64,000 bases of DNA from Malachius bipustulatus (lineage: Eukaryota > Arthropoda > Insecta > Coleoptera > Melyridae), in NCBI GenBank assembly GCA_910589415.1, contig OU342636.1:8724437-8788436 (forward strand). Reading direction: 5' to 3'. Below, piece after piece: positions 1-10,784 of the stretch. A program made the position numbers and the translations under genes. The notes below the pieces were generated by a model. The model was not told where the DNA came from. It made no database searches and saw only the letters and a list, made by a program, of their open reading frames with translations. Position 1 is the first letter of the stretch, and each line of letters opens with the position of its first letter.

Positions 1-1700
1 TGCGCGATGCCTCATGGGATTCAGTATTTGTTCGTGGTGATTTGGCCGATTCATTGGACGAATTTTATAATATAATTTATTCTTGATTTAATAAACATGT
101 CCCCAAGTCCTCGCCTTCAGTAAATAAGTTCCCTCCATGGTCATGGTTTACGTCAGGCATTAAACGAAATCTGAGACAGAAAATGGTCCAATGGAGACGA
201 TACACTTCCACAGGTGATCTCAACGAATATAATCATAGTTCGCCGAGCTGCGTTCACTCACTAAGCGTGCCTTAAAGAAGTCACATGCATCTTACGTACG
301 CAGGGTCGATGGAAGTCTAATCCAAGTCATTTGTGAATTCTAAGAGGAAAACCAATAATTTACCTGCAAATGTTAGTCTGGCCGGTGATACCTTTTCCAA
401 TCCTCAGGGTATAGTACCTAAATACATTCGCGTCTTTTTTCAGTCAGTGTTTTTCGGCTCCGGGTGCCGTCGTTCATGACTCATGAGGATCGTGTTAGGT
501 CCACTTGTCCGAATATCTTGCATCTGAGAAGACTTACGTTGTCTGATTTAAAGGAGTCAATTAGATGTATTAGACCAACTATCGCGGCGGGACCTGATGG
601 AATTCCTGGTTTTATCTTGAAAGATTGTTTGGATGTTCTCCCTTCTCCCATTTTACACATTTATTCAACTTGACTCTCAAAAATTGCACTTCCCCCGACA
701 GATGGCATCTTGTGTTCGTGTTACGCCCGTTTTCAAGTCAGGCGATCGGTGTGATGTCAAAAATTATCGTCCCATCTCTATTATGAACAATTTTTGTAAG
801 CTGTGAGAGGCATGTCTTTGCAAATACATCTCATTTCATTTTTCTCCCCGTACCGGAGCAGCATGAGTTCATCTCTGGTCGCTCTACAACAACTGGCTTA
901 ACCTGTTTCACCCAATTTGTGTCTGACGCCTTGGAGGATGGTTCCCAAAGTGGATTGTGTTTATGCAGATTTTTCCAAGGCTTTCGATCGGCTGGATCAT
1001 ACCATGCTGCTATCTAAGCTTGATGACGTTGGCCTGTCTGATGCACTACTTTCCTTGATTTCTTCTCATCTTTCCAACCGAAAACTTTACGTTAACTATA
1101 AAGGTCACAAGTCTTCCTACTACCTGGCTACTTCTGGTGTTCCCCAGGGTTCACATCTGGGTCCTTTATTTTTTAATATTTACATAAATGATATATGCTC
1201 CTACTTTCACGCCTCATGTCTTATGTATGCTGATGATATAAAAATCTTCTCGATAATTAGATGAGAATATGACTGCCAGCGACTGCAGAGTGACTTGAGA
1301 TCTTTGGAGAGTTGCCTAGTTGTGATGTAGCTAGAGACTTGGGTGTTGTCTTTGACAAAGAATTAAGTTTCGTTCCGCATTTTAACGCCTTGATAGCTTC
1401 ATCGTACAGAGTACTTGGTCTTCAAGGAACTGGTTCGCTCAAAGCTGGAGTATGCCTGTGGTTGTGTGGTGCCCTTCTTTTCGTGAATTCGTCATATTCG
1501 TGGAATTGAATCGCTGCAGCATGAGTTTTTGAAATTTTTATCTTTCAGGGCAGATGGCTCGTATCCTCCGATGGGTTATCCCCAGAACTTAATGTTGGAA
1601 AGATTTGGGCTGTTAGTCATTAGAGCTTAAACGGGGCTATTATTTTTTGGCGTTTCTAAGACGTCTTGTGAACGCGACTGTCGATTGCCCGTTATATTGT
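1..1700 (+). pseudogene. Decayed non-LTR retrotransposon ORF2 (CR1/Jockey group), cut by the window edge
   Basis: This is the remnant of a reverse transcriptase that copied element RNA at a nicked target. The pieces lie in order but in different frames. At 464-673 the start of the RT domain is seen (AAGPDGIPGFILKD). At 917-1264 are motif A (YADFSKAFDRLDH), motif B (SGVPQGSHLGPLFF) and the catalytic YADD box. At 1312-1509 is the post-RT segment (ARDLGVVFDKELSF). The linker after the endonuclease can be followed in broken frames in the first 400 bases. Several frameshifts and stops make it non-functional. It is close in wording to the RT at 44.0-44.9 kb. The 3' end runs into a short AT-rich tail near 1697-1724. 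The 5' part lies outside the window. Confidence 0.85.
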
Positions 1701-2520
1701 ATTGTATTTGTATTTGTATTTTTGAGGGTGATCAAGTTACTGCGACCTAAAAGATCTATTGTATCCCCTCTACTGTAGTACTTCGCCTGGTGTGGAATCC
1801 CTTTAGTGAAACACCCTCTCCAAGTCCGTTTCCTTGAGAAAGTTCAGGATTTTGAGAGGATCAAGGTCGGATAAGTTCTGTGCCTCTATCTGGTGGTGGC
1901 CCAGAACATAACTTCTTTTGAGTTCTATCGCATCGCAGTTGAGCAGTGGGTGACGTGATGTCTCGTCTCCTTTTCCGCAGAATTTGCAGACGCCAAGCTT
2001 ACAATGTCCCGTTAGGAATCCCGTCAGTGTTCTGAGCGTTCCTTGTTGAGGTTGAAGAGTATCTTCGACCTCTCTCGGTTAAAATTCCCGAGAAGTTCTT
2101 TGGCTTGTCTCAACCCCGAGAGGTTCCTCCAATGGGTTTCTCTCAGTTTTCCTTCTTCCTTTTGGAGTTCTGCCTTGAAGAAAGTATCTTCGAAGCCACA
2201 AAATGGTTCTGGTCCTATGAAGGGTGTCGATGCTCCTTTTCTTGCCAGAGAGTGGGCATTCTTCTTGCGTTCTTCGCTCGGTCAGCAGTCTGTTTTGCGG
2301 TGATGTCCCGCGATTTCTTGGTTTTTTGTTTCTTACCATGGTTGATCCCACGAGTAGCAAGGGAAGGGTGTTCCACCTATGCAGAGCTCCGCATGCAAAG
2401 GTGGGGGGATTGATACAGGGGGGTGCCCCCTGGTGCCCCAAGGTTGAATCCAGTAGGGCTGGTCTTCTATCCAGTCACGCATCCCATCAGCCTGGATCCC
2501 CGCCTTAGGATTTAGCTTTT
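1701..2520 (-). pseudogene. 3' remnant of an I/R1-type non-LTR element: end of RNase H and terminal Cys-His motif
   Basis: On the minus strand, one frame from about 2250 to 2040 reads LARKGASTPFIGPEPFCG followed by an alpha-helical, charged stretch. This is the usual end of the RNase H region in I, R1 and Loa-like retrotransposons. After a one-base shift near 2040 the reading goes on with LTGFLTGHCKLG and a C-x2-C-x8-H-x4-C motif (CKFC...H...C), followed by a leucine-rich end (DPLKILNFL). This order is the standard C-terminus of such elements. The RT and endonuclease are missing, as expected for 5' truncation. The 3' tail is a short array of ATACA units at about 1697-1724, facing the tail of the previous element. 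Frameshifts show it is dead. The family call rests on motif order only. Confidence 0.7.
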
Positions 2521-3444
2521 TTTAGTGAGGTTGTCTCCTTTTGGTTCCGGCGATTAAGCCCAGACCACCGCATCTCTCTGTGCGCGGGACGTGACTACGA
2601 CAACAGATGATACGGTATATCAGAGATTCCACAGTCGGACGTCTCTGGCGCCGTTGCCTCTAGTGCAGACCTTTTGTCACGACACGACAACTGCCAATTA
2701 GTCACATTCGTGCTACGCAAATCATCGCCGGTTTATCAAGTTGTTAATTTTTATCGGCAGCTGCGGGAGCGCCTGGATAAATTTAGTTATACTTTGGGAG
2801 ATATTAAGCACCTAATATTTGGATAGGTTGTCTGTTGAAATCATTAGTCAGTGTTTGTGTTATATTTCGTATTTTGTACTTGAATATTTGTATTAGTGTA
2901 TACTTCTGTATTTCCCATTCTCACATAAAATTTTCATTCTGTTGGGTGTATTTTTATGTTAAAGCTTACCTTTTACCGGAAAAATTGGAAAACCCCTTTT
3001 CTTTGACCTTTGATTTTGAACAACTTTTTTCCAGATGTGGGGATCGGTGGTGACTTTTAGTTATTTCATTTGTAATAATGTTCCCAACGTCTGTACCAAA
3101 TTTCAGCTCTATGGGAATTACTGCAAATTTAAAGGTCTCTTTTAACCGGAATATTATAGGTAGTATTACGTCACTTAACACTAAAGTAATTAGTATTGAT
3201 TTGATACGCAGAGGGTGTTTCATTAGAGAATGTTAACCTTGAATGATGCTAATAATGTTAATCTGTGCATGATTTTTAGACAAAAAGTTCATTTAAACTA
3301 GGTTCGACCAAATACCTCAAACGACAATAATACAGGAAATAATTCTTACCGAAATTTGGTTGAAGACATCGCGACTATAGCGACATCTATTCGTTCGAGG
3401 TGGACCTAGCACCAAATTAGTATGTGAACTGGGTCGACATCTAT
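2521..3444. other. Intergenic, no gene seen
   Basis: Moderately AT-rich sequence without a convincing reading frame or transposon terminus. The short open frames at 2835-3053 and 2966-3223 overlap on opposite strands and show no domain. Confidence 0.5.
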
Positions 3445-3807
3445 ATAGACGCCGTCAGTGATGACGTCAGTAGTCGGGGAAACCGGTTCGGGTTCCAAAT
3501 AAACAAGCATTTGACAGTTGCAGGGCTGCCAATTTCACTATAAACTTTTGATTACAGTAAATGCGGAATTTTTAGTGATAAAAATTAAACTACCGACAGA
3601 CGGCTCGAGCTCCACGGAAACCTAAAATATGATTTGGTTCAATTCAATTGATGGCAATCGCAGGCCAATTCCTGAAAACAACCTCAATAAGTCAAACTTC
3701 AGGACCACGTGAACTTTAAACCTCAACTAAATCACGACAACTGACAACAATGGCCACGTGAACGGTTCGTTTATTTGGAACCGTGACGTCACACTGTCGG
3801 CGTCTAT
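3445..3807. repeat. Inverted-repeat miniature element, ATAGACGCCG family (complete copy)
   Basis: Both ends are reverse complements: ATAGACGCCGTCAGTG at the left and the complement of ATAGACGCCGACAGTG at the right, each followed by GACGTCA and then a GGTTCCAAATAAAC stretch. Two other copies (23880 and 50246) match only the right half of this one, read in reverse, and stop near a shared CCGTCTGTCGGTA motif. The element here may therefore be a head-to-head dimer. No coding capacity. A target duplication could not be fixed. Confidence 0.7.
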
Positions 3808-3887
3808 TGATCTGACCATATCCTTTATTGTGTACTTTTATTGAGTAAATATTGAATAAAAAAAAATAATACAACAATAGATATACT

Positions 3888-4735
3888 GGGTGTCTTTGAA
3901 CTAACTGTTGTTGAACTATCCACCCTGAATTAACTTCGTTAATGTTTTGTTTTGAGGAAAATCCTGAGACGGGTCAGGTTTCGTTTTTCGGGGGATACCT
4001 TTTGACACCAAATTTAACCTTGACGCAACAAATCCCTAGCCCCAGCAACCCCCGCCTCAAGAATTTTAAATGGAAAGGGGGTCAAGTGACCCCTCATTAA
4101 GGAGCTAATCTGATTTTCTGTGCGAATGTATTATAGTATTATAACGAGACCATTCTCGAAAAATTCTATCAGTTTGGTTTCTTTAAAATTCCAGTTTCAC
4201 AATGGTTTGTTTACATTTTTTATAATGGTTTATCCCATGCAAGGCAATGACACTTTCGCGACAATTCGACGCATGTCAGGAATGACACATTGACGGACAG
4301 TTGTGCGTTCTATTCTAGAGTGGTTTCGCGAAAAATCTGACATTTCCAGAATCCACGGCCAGTGATATAAAAGCGGAACTGTTGACGCTCTAGTAGTAGT
4401 AGTAACTTGAATGTGGAAGTGAACTGAAGTCTGAAGTAAGGAAGCCAGTAGTGATGATATACAGGGTGCACCATATAAGCCTTCGTTATATTGCTATCTC
4501 CTGAACGCTTATAGATACATGGTCGGTTAAATCAGAGAAAAGATGCGAGTTTTACGGCCATCTCGAATTCGTCAAGACATACAAGATATCTGTGACTCCT
4601 CCTGAATAAACTGAAAAATTGAGATTTTTTATTTTTGCCATATTATTTCTTATCATCTTTCCATATCTTTCTTTTTGACACCAAATTTAAAACAAAACGG
4701 AGTTATTCAAGGTGGATAGTTTTCAAAAAGACACC
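3888..4735. repeat. Fold-back miniature element with GGGTGTCTTT ends, interrupted
   Basis: The left end (GGGTGTCTTTGAACT..., then ACTATCCACC) and the right end are inverted copies of each other, including the inner phrases TTTTGTTTT and TTTGACACCAAATTTAA. The arms are roughly 150 bases. The centre is split by another repeat at about 4120-4460 and also contains a CAGGGTGCACC terminus-like motif at 4464. No protein is encoded. Confidence 0.6.
4120..4460 (+). repeat. Copy of a promoter-bearing repeat, also present at 16.7-17.2 kb
   Basis: The segment starting with TATAACGAGACC and running through TGACATTTCCAGAATCCACG and a TATA-like GATATAAAAGCGG to a GGAAGCCAGTAG end is the diverged reverse-complement match of bases about 16770-17200. 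Both copies keep the same order of a conserved upstream block, a TATA-like box and a downstream GC-richer leader. That arrangement is what a retroelement LTR or an element-borne promoter would look like. No coding sequence is attached here. Confidence 0.55.
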
Positions 4736-5618
4736 CATCAGTGTAATATGATAGGCTAAGTAAGTATCGGATGTTTGCGGCGCGCGCGCCTCCTCGTGGA
4801 TTTTTTTCGCACTTTCGTGCGGCAGTTATAACCTTGCTAATGAACTTATAGATTTTTAAATTCATTATGACTACAATAATTATTAAAAGTCATTTCCAAG
4901 CACCCAGTCTCGACTGCTTTCGTTTTAAATCGTTGAGAAACGGGCGAAATCTCATGATGAGTTTTCACATGAGCGATGTTAGAGAATACGTTTACATGGA
5001 ACTTTTCTTCAAGGAACAGCGCTCATTTAGAGAGACTCCTGGTGCACATAGCACTCATAAAAATGAAAAAACCTATTATTGTCCCATTGTTCAGGTGATA
5101 TATTAATTGTCCATTAAAAAAATATCACCTTTCTTATCAACGCATAATAAGTTCATATTTCATCTCATGTTTTCGGGGTTTTTATTGAGCATATGTATAA
5201 TAAGTCGAAGAGTTTTAAACATATTTTGCAGCTGTAAAGCAAGAAAATGTTACCCTTCGTCTGAAATACAGCTCGAAAAAATTATAGGAGTACTTAGTTA
5301 TTGTTTTATTAGTATTACTTATATGCCTTAAATTATTAACTAAAATTTTTAACTTTAATTTACTATCTAAAAAAAGATTCAGGAGTAATAAATACGTATG
5401 TAATCGCAAGCATTTGAGGTACTCGTGTACAACAAACCCTTCCCGATTTTTTTTATACCTGAACGACGTCATGTTTGCAATAACAAATACATATTAAAAT
5501 GAATAGCGGGCACGCAGGACTTGCCGCATGAAAGTGTCAAATTTGCCTACTTGGTGGCGCCACAATAGTTACTTGTTTAGCCTATAGACATAATACTAAT
5601 TTTCATTAATAATTACAG
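4736..5618 (+). other. Probable intron or intergenic sequence upstream of the phospholipase exon
   Basis: No recognised domain. The open frame at 4867-5106 ends close to a CAG/GTGATA sequence that could serve as a splice donor, but its translation has no phospholipase hallmark (no CCR-x-H-D motif and no calcium loop), so I do not call it an exon. The last bases, ending AATTACAG at 5611-5618, make a good splice acceptor for the following exon. Confidence 0.4.
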
Positions 5619-5823
5619 GTACAACTTGACGAACCAATCTCTCTACACAAAGTCGCACTGCAAATGCGATGACTACCTATTCGATTGCTTAAAGAGCGAA
5701 CGCAATCTGAAATCCCAAACCGCCAACATCATGGGTAATATTTATTTCAACCTGGTTCAGGTGCCTTGTCTGGAAGATACGAAGTTCGGGAGGAAGTACC
5801 GCAGCGCCAAAAGTAGTTTTTGA
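5619..5823 (+). CDS. Secretory phospholipase A2, group III type, last coding exon (partial)
   Basis: This exon would encode the C-terminal part of a calcium-dependent secreted enzyme that removes the sn-2 fatty acid from phospholipids. It follows a good acceptor (AATTACAG) and reads in one frame to a TGA. The translation has the family's order: an N-x-S site in the YNLTNQSLYTKSHC stretch, the CKCDDYLFDCLK helix with paired cysteines, and GNIYFNLVQVPCLE. The catalytic CCR-x-H-D exon is not found within the window on this side, so the gene must extend upstream across an intron, through the transposon-filled DNA or beyond the edge. The protein ends soon after the PCLE cysteine, as in insect secretory forms. 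Single-base phase: one G belongs to the preceding codon. I infer a real host gene because the frame is clean and conserved. Confidence 0.82.
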
Positions 5824-6437
5824 CACCAGCATTAGACAACAGTTTTTGACAGATTGTTCAGAAATTATTGTGATCAATTAACGTTGAAGTATCTTGTGAT
5901 GAGTTGAATATAAAATAATCGTGATTTGATAGTTTTTATCAACGAATAGTCAAAAACACACACTACTATATTACACGAACTATACTTCACAAGTTTATTA
6001 TTATTTTCTTTTCCTTGTAATTATTATTATTTATTTTAGGATTATACAATAGTTTATCACTTTTTATTTACTTATTCTATTAAATCAGGTATATTAGTTT
6101 CTCTTTGTCTTTATTATGTCGAACTCGTACTGGATTTTCACGCTTTATTTTTGAAAGCGGCCAGTAGTAGTTTTTTTTTTATATATATATCAGCGAGAAA
6201 TTGTTGATGTCTTAGATATAATATTTCGGTATCTTAAGAATTTCTTGCTCAATGACAACGTGAGTTTTTCACGAATGCACTTTTAGTATTTAGTTACCTC
6301 AATAATAATTATTATTTATTTAATTTCCTATGTACCTATAGGTAGTACCTGTAAATTCGTATTTTTATAAATTTCTCATAAAATGCTTTTAAAATAAAAA
6401 TATACCTGTATAGAAATGCTGTCATTATTTTCTTCTA
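5824..6437 (+). other. Probable 3'UTR and AT-rich spacer
   Basis: Follows the phospholipase stop codon. AT-rich, with several AATAAA-like strings, but no single polyadenylation site can be chosen. No other gene seen. Confidence 0.4.
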
Positions 6438-6467
6438 AACTGCAATTCTTCAGATACCTACAGAAAA

Positions 6468-7514
6468 TTGATACATCACATGCGAGATTCAAATATTATA
6501 CACCATACGTATCAACCAAAAGAGGAACGAGCATACAGGGTGGTCATCAAACATATACATCACACTACTGATATAAACGAAATTAAGGATGAACTAAACA
6601 AGCAGGGACACACAGTGAGAAATATCCTCAACGGGAGGAGTAGACTAACAAAAGAGCCACTAAACATGTTTTTTGTAGACTTAGAACCTTCAGATAATAA
6701 TAAGGATATTTATAAGGTAAAATACCTTCAAAATAGAGCTATTCAAATTGAGCCACCAAGAAAGAGCAAAGGTATCTCACAGTGTATGAGATGCCAACAG
6801 TATGGTCACACCAAAACATACTGTAATAAACCCTACGTATGTGTAAAATGTGGAGAGTCCCATAGTACACAGAGCTGTAAGAAAAACAGAGACACGCCTG
6901 CAAAATGTGCACTATGTGGCGGAGCTCACCCAGCCAACTATAAAGGCTGTGAATTTTATCATGGGCTTTTAAAAAAACCTAACAACGCCAACAACAGACT
7001 TCAGCAAACTACAGCAACCAATCAACTTTCAAACAATAGATCACAACCATCAGAACTGTTCCAACATCATACCAGCTACGCAAACGTATTAAGAAGAAAC
7101 AGCAACGAACCAAATAAAGAAGAGGAAGAATCTACCACTCTAAGTAAATTTCTAGAAGAATTTAAAAATATGTTTCAACAACTAGTTCAACAAAATAGCA
7201 TGACCTTGAACATGCTCACAACGCTGATTAGTAAAATTCATCAATTTGTCAGAATAGCTCAGTGGAATGCCAATGGTATTCTGCAACATAAAAACGAAGT
7301 CGAGACTTTTCTAAAACATAACTTCATAGATATTCTTCTGGTAAGTGAAACCCATTTTACTGACAGATCCTATTTTAATGTGCCTCACTATGTTACCATA
7401 CGAACTATCGGTTGCAGCAGTATACTGTCCTCCACGATACAACTTGAAAAGCAAGGACTTCAGAGAATTCTTTCAAACATTAGGACCAAAATTCATTGCA
7501 GGAGGCGATTATAA
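6468..7514 (+). pseudogene. Gag-like ORF1 with CCHC knuckles, read-through into the endonuclease
   Basis: Residues 20-100 look like the PRE_C2HC-type RNA-binding region of Jockey gag proteins (AYRVVIKHIHHTTDI). Three zinc knuckles follow at about residues 105-165: CMRCQQYGHTKTYC, CVKCGESHSTQSC and CALCGGAHPANYKGC. A coiled-coil-like Gln/Leu stretch (residues 225-258) comes next. Such proteins coat the element RNA and target it to chromosomes. Unusually, the frame does not stop but continues straight into the endonuclease (VRIAQWNANGI..., with the ETHF motif), so ORF1 and the start of ORF2 are one frame before a shift near 7420. Either a stop codon was lost, or a small deletion joined them. 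The N-terminus may be truncated. Confidence 0.75.
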
Positions 7515-9748
7515 CAGTAAACACACTCTATGGGGTTCCCGTCTTCTAACTACTAAAGGTAGAGAACTGGCTAATCTGCTGCAAGAGGAAAACTTCTTAT
7601 TCTTATCAACCGGGACACCTACATATTGGCCTACAGATCCCAACAAAACACCAGACCTTTTAGACTTTTTCATCATTAATGGAATTTCATCTACATAATT
7701 ATATGGACATTACTTACACCAAGTTATGATTTGTCATCAGATCATTCCCCGATAATTGCAACGATAGGTACATCCGTCATCCAAGCGAAATTATCCCCAA
7801 GACTTCACAACCATCAAACCAATTGGGAAATATATCGCCGCAAAGTAGAACAGCAGATAAACCTAAAGATAAGTCTGAAAAGCCCCACTGAAGTTGATGA
7901 AGCATTATTAAGCTTAATAGAACATTTGAAGCAGTCGGCTATACAAAGCACTCAAAAAACCAAAACAGATGTGAAAATCAACGTAATACCCATTGAGATT
8001 AAAAAACTAGTTGCCCAGAAAAGGAAAGCAAAAGCTCGATGGCATCGAACCCACACACCGGTTGATAAAGCGGCGCTCAATCGCATTGGTAATCAACTTA
8101 AAGCAAAACTAAGAGATTTACGGGAAAAAAACATTCAACGACTACATTCTAAGCTTGAACCGCTACGACAATACAATCTGGAAACCAGTTAAAAAGCTCA
8201 GGAAACCAAAAGCACAAAACCCACCTATACGAAATTCAGCAATTCCCAATAGCAAATGGGCCCAAAGTGACCAAGAAAAATCAAAAGTGTTCGCTGAGTA
8301 CCTAGCCGAAGTCTTCTCACCTAACGACCATGAAACGAATGACGAAATCGAGAGGCACATCTCCAGTATTCCACAAGATATTACGAGAATTAGAGCTTTA
8401 ACCCCAAAAGAAGTTCAGGAAGAAATTAGGCTCCTAAATATCCGAAAAACCCCTGGTTTTGATAAAGTAACACCAAAGATGCTGTATGAACTACCAAAAA
8501 AAGGAATAACTATGCTTACATACATCTACAATGCAATTCTAAGACTAAACTACTGGCTCAGAAACCTAAAAACTGCGGAAATAATTTTAATTCCAAAACC
8601 AGGGAAAAATCCAAACGAGGTATCATCTTATCGCCCAATTAGCCTTCTGCCCACAATATCCAAGATTCTTGAAAAGCTTTTACTCCATAGAATAAACTCT
8701 GATTTACCCGCCAAGTTCATTCAACAATCCAGCAAACCCATAGAATAACTCAAGTAATTAACCAATCGTTTGAACAGAAACTATACAGTACTTCTGTATT
8801 CTTAGACGTAAGCCAGGCCTTTGATAAGGACTGGCATTCCGGATTATTGTACAAAATTAAACAGATACTCCCCTTAAAGTACTACAATATCTTAAAGTCC
8901 TACCTTTCCGATAGAGTATTTAGAACTAAAGTGGGTGAAGAGGTTTCAGAATACTTACCTATAAAATCAGGAGTTTCCCAAGGGAGTGTTTTGGGCCCAG
9001 TTCTTTATGTGCTTTACACAGCTGACCTGCCGACTGACAGAAATACAATAATTGGAACATTTGCTGATGACACGGTGACTATTATTACCGATGAAGATCC
9101 AACAAGAGCATCTAATAAACTCCAGAACCCTTTAGATCAACTGCAAGATTGGTTAAAAAAATGGAAGATCAAGATCAATGAGAACAGATCAAAATAACAC
9201 GTTGACTTCACTCTAAGAAGAGCACAATGCCCGGAGATATATCTAAACAACATCCAAATACCTCGTACTAATCATACAAAATACCTGGGATTTCATATGG
9301 ATGCCAGACTCACATGGAGAGAACATATTGTCAAAAAAAGAAAGCAGATTTTGACTTAAAAGTTAAAGATATGTGCTGGTTAATTGGTAAAAAATCGAAA
9401 CTTTCCCTTGAGAACAAAGTCTTACTATATAAGGCAATCATAAAACCGATATGGACATACGGTATAGAGATATGGGGCTGCGCAAGCAAATCCAGTATAG
9501 CTATTATCCAGCGAAGCCAATCTAAAATCCTGCGCATGATCACCAATGCGCCTTGGTATGTATCTAACCAAACCATACACGAAGATCTTCGGGTACCTTT
9601 TGTAAAAGACGTCATCAAGGCTAGATACACGAAACATCATGAGAGAATGGAATACCACACTAACGAACTGTTACACCCACTACTTGAACAACCTGGTGAA
9701 AGAATAAGATTGAGAAGACATTGGCCATCCGACCTGAGAGAAGGGTAG
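7345..9748 (+). pseudogene. Jockey-type ORF2: endonuclease and reverse transcriptase, frameshifted
   Basis: Pieces in successive frames give the rest of the apurinic-type endonuclease (AAVYCPPRY, AGGDYNSKHTLWGS, then SSDHSPI near 7731) and the reverse transcriptase. RT signatures are KTPGFDKVTP, SSYRPISLLPTISKILEKLL, the motif A region VFLDVSQAFDKDWHSGLL (8796-8850, in a gap between longer frames), SGVSQGSVLGPVLY and the catalytic FADD. The C-terminal part, with IWTYGIEIWGCAS, reaches 9748. The enzyme would nick target DNA and copy the element RNA from the nick. At least four frameshifts or stops break it (near 7420, 7700, 8200 and 8745), and there is another near 9195-9360. Motif wording places it in the Jockey clade. 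Confidence 0.82.
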
Positions 9749-9919
9749 AAGATCTCGTCAATGGAGGAGATCTTGTCACGTCATCATAGAGCCTGATGCT
9801 CTCAAGACAACATATTAGCCTATAGAATGTATTTGTTCTGATTGCTAATAAATTAAAATATAAAAAAAAAAATTCTTTTCTTCTATAAGTACCTCATTTA
9901 TAATAGTGTACCTCATTAA

Positions 9920-10173
9920 TAGTGTATTTTTTAATAAAAAAAATACACTATTGAGGACGACATCACTTTTCGAAAATCACCCAAACTCATCAATTGTCCA
10001 CCAATCATGACCCCCAGATCACGAAAAAGTAGTTTTCCGTGGGCAGGTGAATTTTGGAAAACTACTTTTTCGTGATCTGAGGGTCATGATCGGTGGACAT
10101 TTGATGAGTTTGGGTGATTTTCGAGAAGTGATGTCGTCCTCAATAGTGTATTTTTTTATTAAAAAATACACTA
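9920..10173. repeat. Near-perfect 254-bp fold-back hairpin
   Basis: Left arm 9920-10038 and right arm 10056-10173 are almost complete reverse complements, with a loop of about 17 bases. Blocks such as CACGAAAAAGTAGTTTTCC, GATGAGTTTGGGTGATTTTC and GATGTCGTCCTCAATAGTG are mirrored. Each outer end also contains its own short hairpin (TAGTGTATTTTTTAAT and its complement). The structure lies just 3' of the Jockey element. It looks like a miniature fold-back transposon. If transcribed, it would give a long double-stranded RNA. No protein. Confidence 0.88.
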
Positions 10174-10524
10174 ACACTACTTAAAGCCTACCAAAGAAGA
10201 CTACCACGCATATAGGAACTGTATTAGGTTAACATTCCATAAATTATTTGAAGCGAGAGTCTGCTTTGAAAGCTAGAAGTTGACTTATTATAAGAACAGG
10301 AACAATTCCAGAAAATAAACAAAATTTCCTTCAAACGAAAGGTAAAACCGCATTTAAAATAAACATTTTTTACCTCTCTCACTGAGATTTTGGTTTTACG
10401 ACTTCGGTTTTTACTCAAATGGTTGGAAATTTCGTAAAATAAAAACTAAACAGGTTTCCTCTAAATTAATAACAAAATTAAACTCGAGAAATTCACAGTG
10501 AAATTTTAGGTAAATTAAAGGTCT

Positions 10525-10784
10525 TTATTACAATTTATAAACAAAATTTTTTTCACTTTTTGCGATTTAAGTTGGGGTCTACGATCACTTAAAATTTGAC
10601 CTGATTTGGAGAACAGTCTCTCACAAGGAACTGATGTTGCCACAGTTATAAATTTTTCTTTCACCAATTCGCCGAGATTGGGAAAGTTGTAGGAATTTTC
10701 TTTCCATCATGCTACAGGATTCTCGTTCCTAGGTAGCGGAGGTAAATCTAGATACCTCTGTACTTCAATCACTGACCTAGATTA
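10525..10784 (-). pseudogene. hAT transposase C-terminal dimerisation domain (detached part)
   Basis: On the minus strand, one frame reads VQRYLDLPPLPRNENPV, a TGA codon, WKENSYNFPNLGELVKEKF, TVATSVPCERLFSKSG and LSDRRPQLKSQKVKKILF. This is the hallmark C-terminal hAT dimerisation domain. The TGA stands where the family has the first Trp of a WW pair, a simple TGG to TGA change. The rest of the same transposase lies at 12416-14071. The 1.6 kb between them is an insertion. Confidence 0.82.

Larger units (their letters stand above)
6438..9875 (+). mobile_element. Jockey-type non-LTR retrotransposon, poly(A)-tailed
   Basis: The element contains a gag-like ORF, an endonuclease and a reverse transcriptase, followed by AATAAA-like sequence and an A-rich tail at about 9852-9872. 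The ten bases TTTTCTTCTA occur directly before the coding part (6428-6437) and directly after the tail (9876-9885). This fits a target-site duplication, although the sequence is simple and the match may be partly chance. The element is damaged by several frameshifts and so is no longer autonomous. Confidence 0.8.

Noticed and set aside
2043..2441. Overlapping open frames on both strands as genes
   Set aside because: The sequence is the RNase H end of a retrotransposon read in other frames.
4867..5106. Open frame upstream of the phospholipase exon as a further exon
   Set aside because: It ends near a donor-like CAG/GTGATA, but no calcium loop or CCR-x-H-D motif is present, and the acceptor at 5618 is in the wrong context to prove a join.
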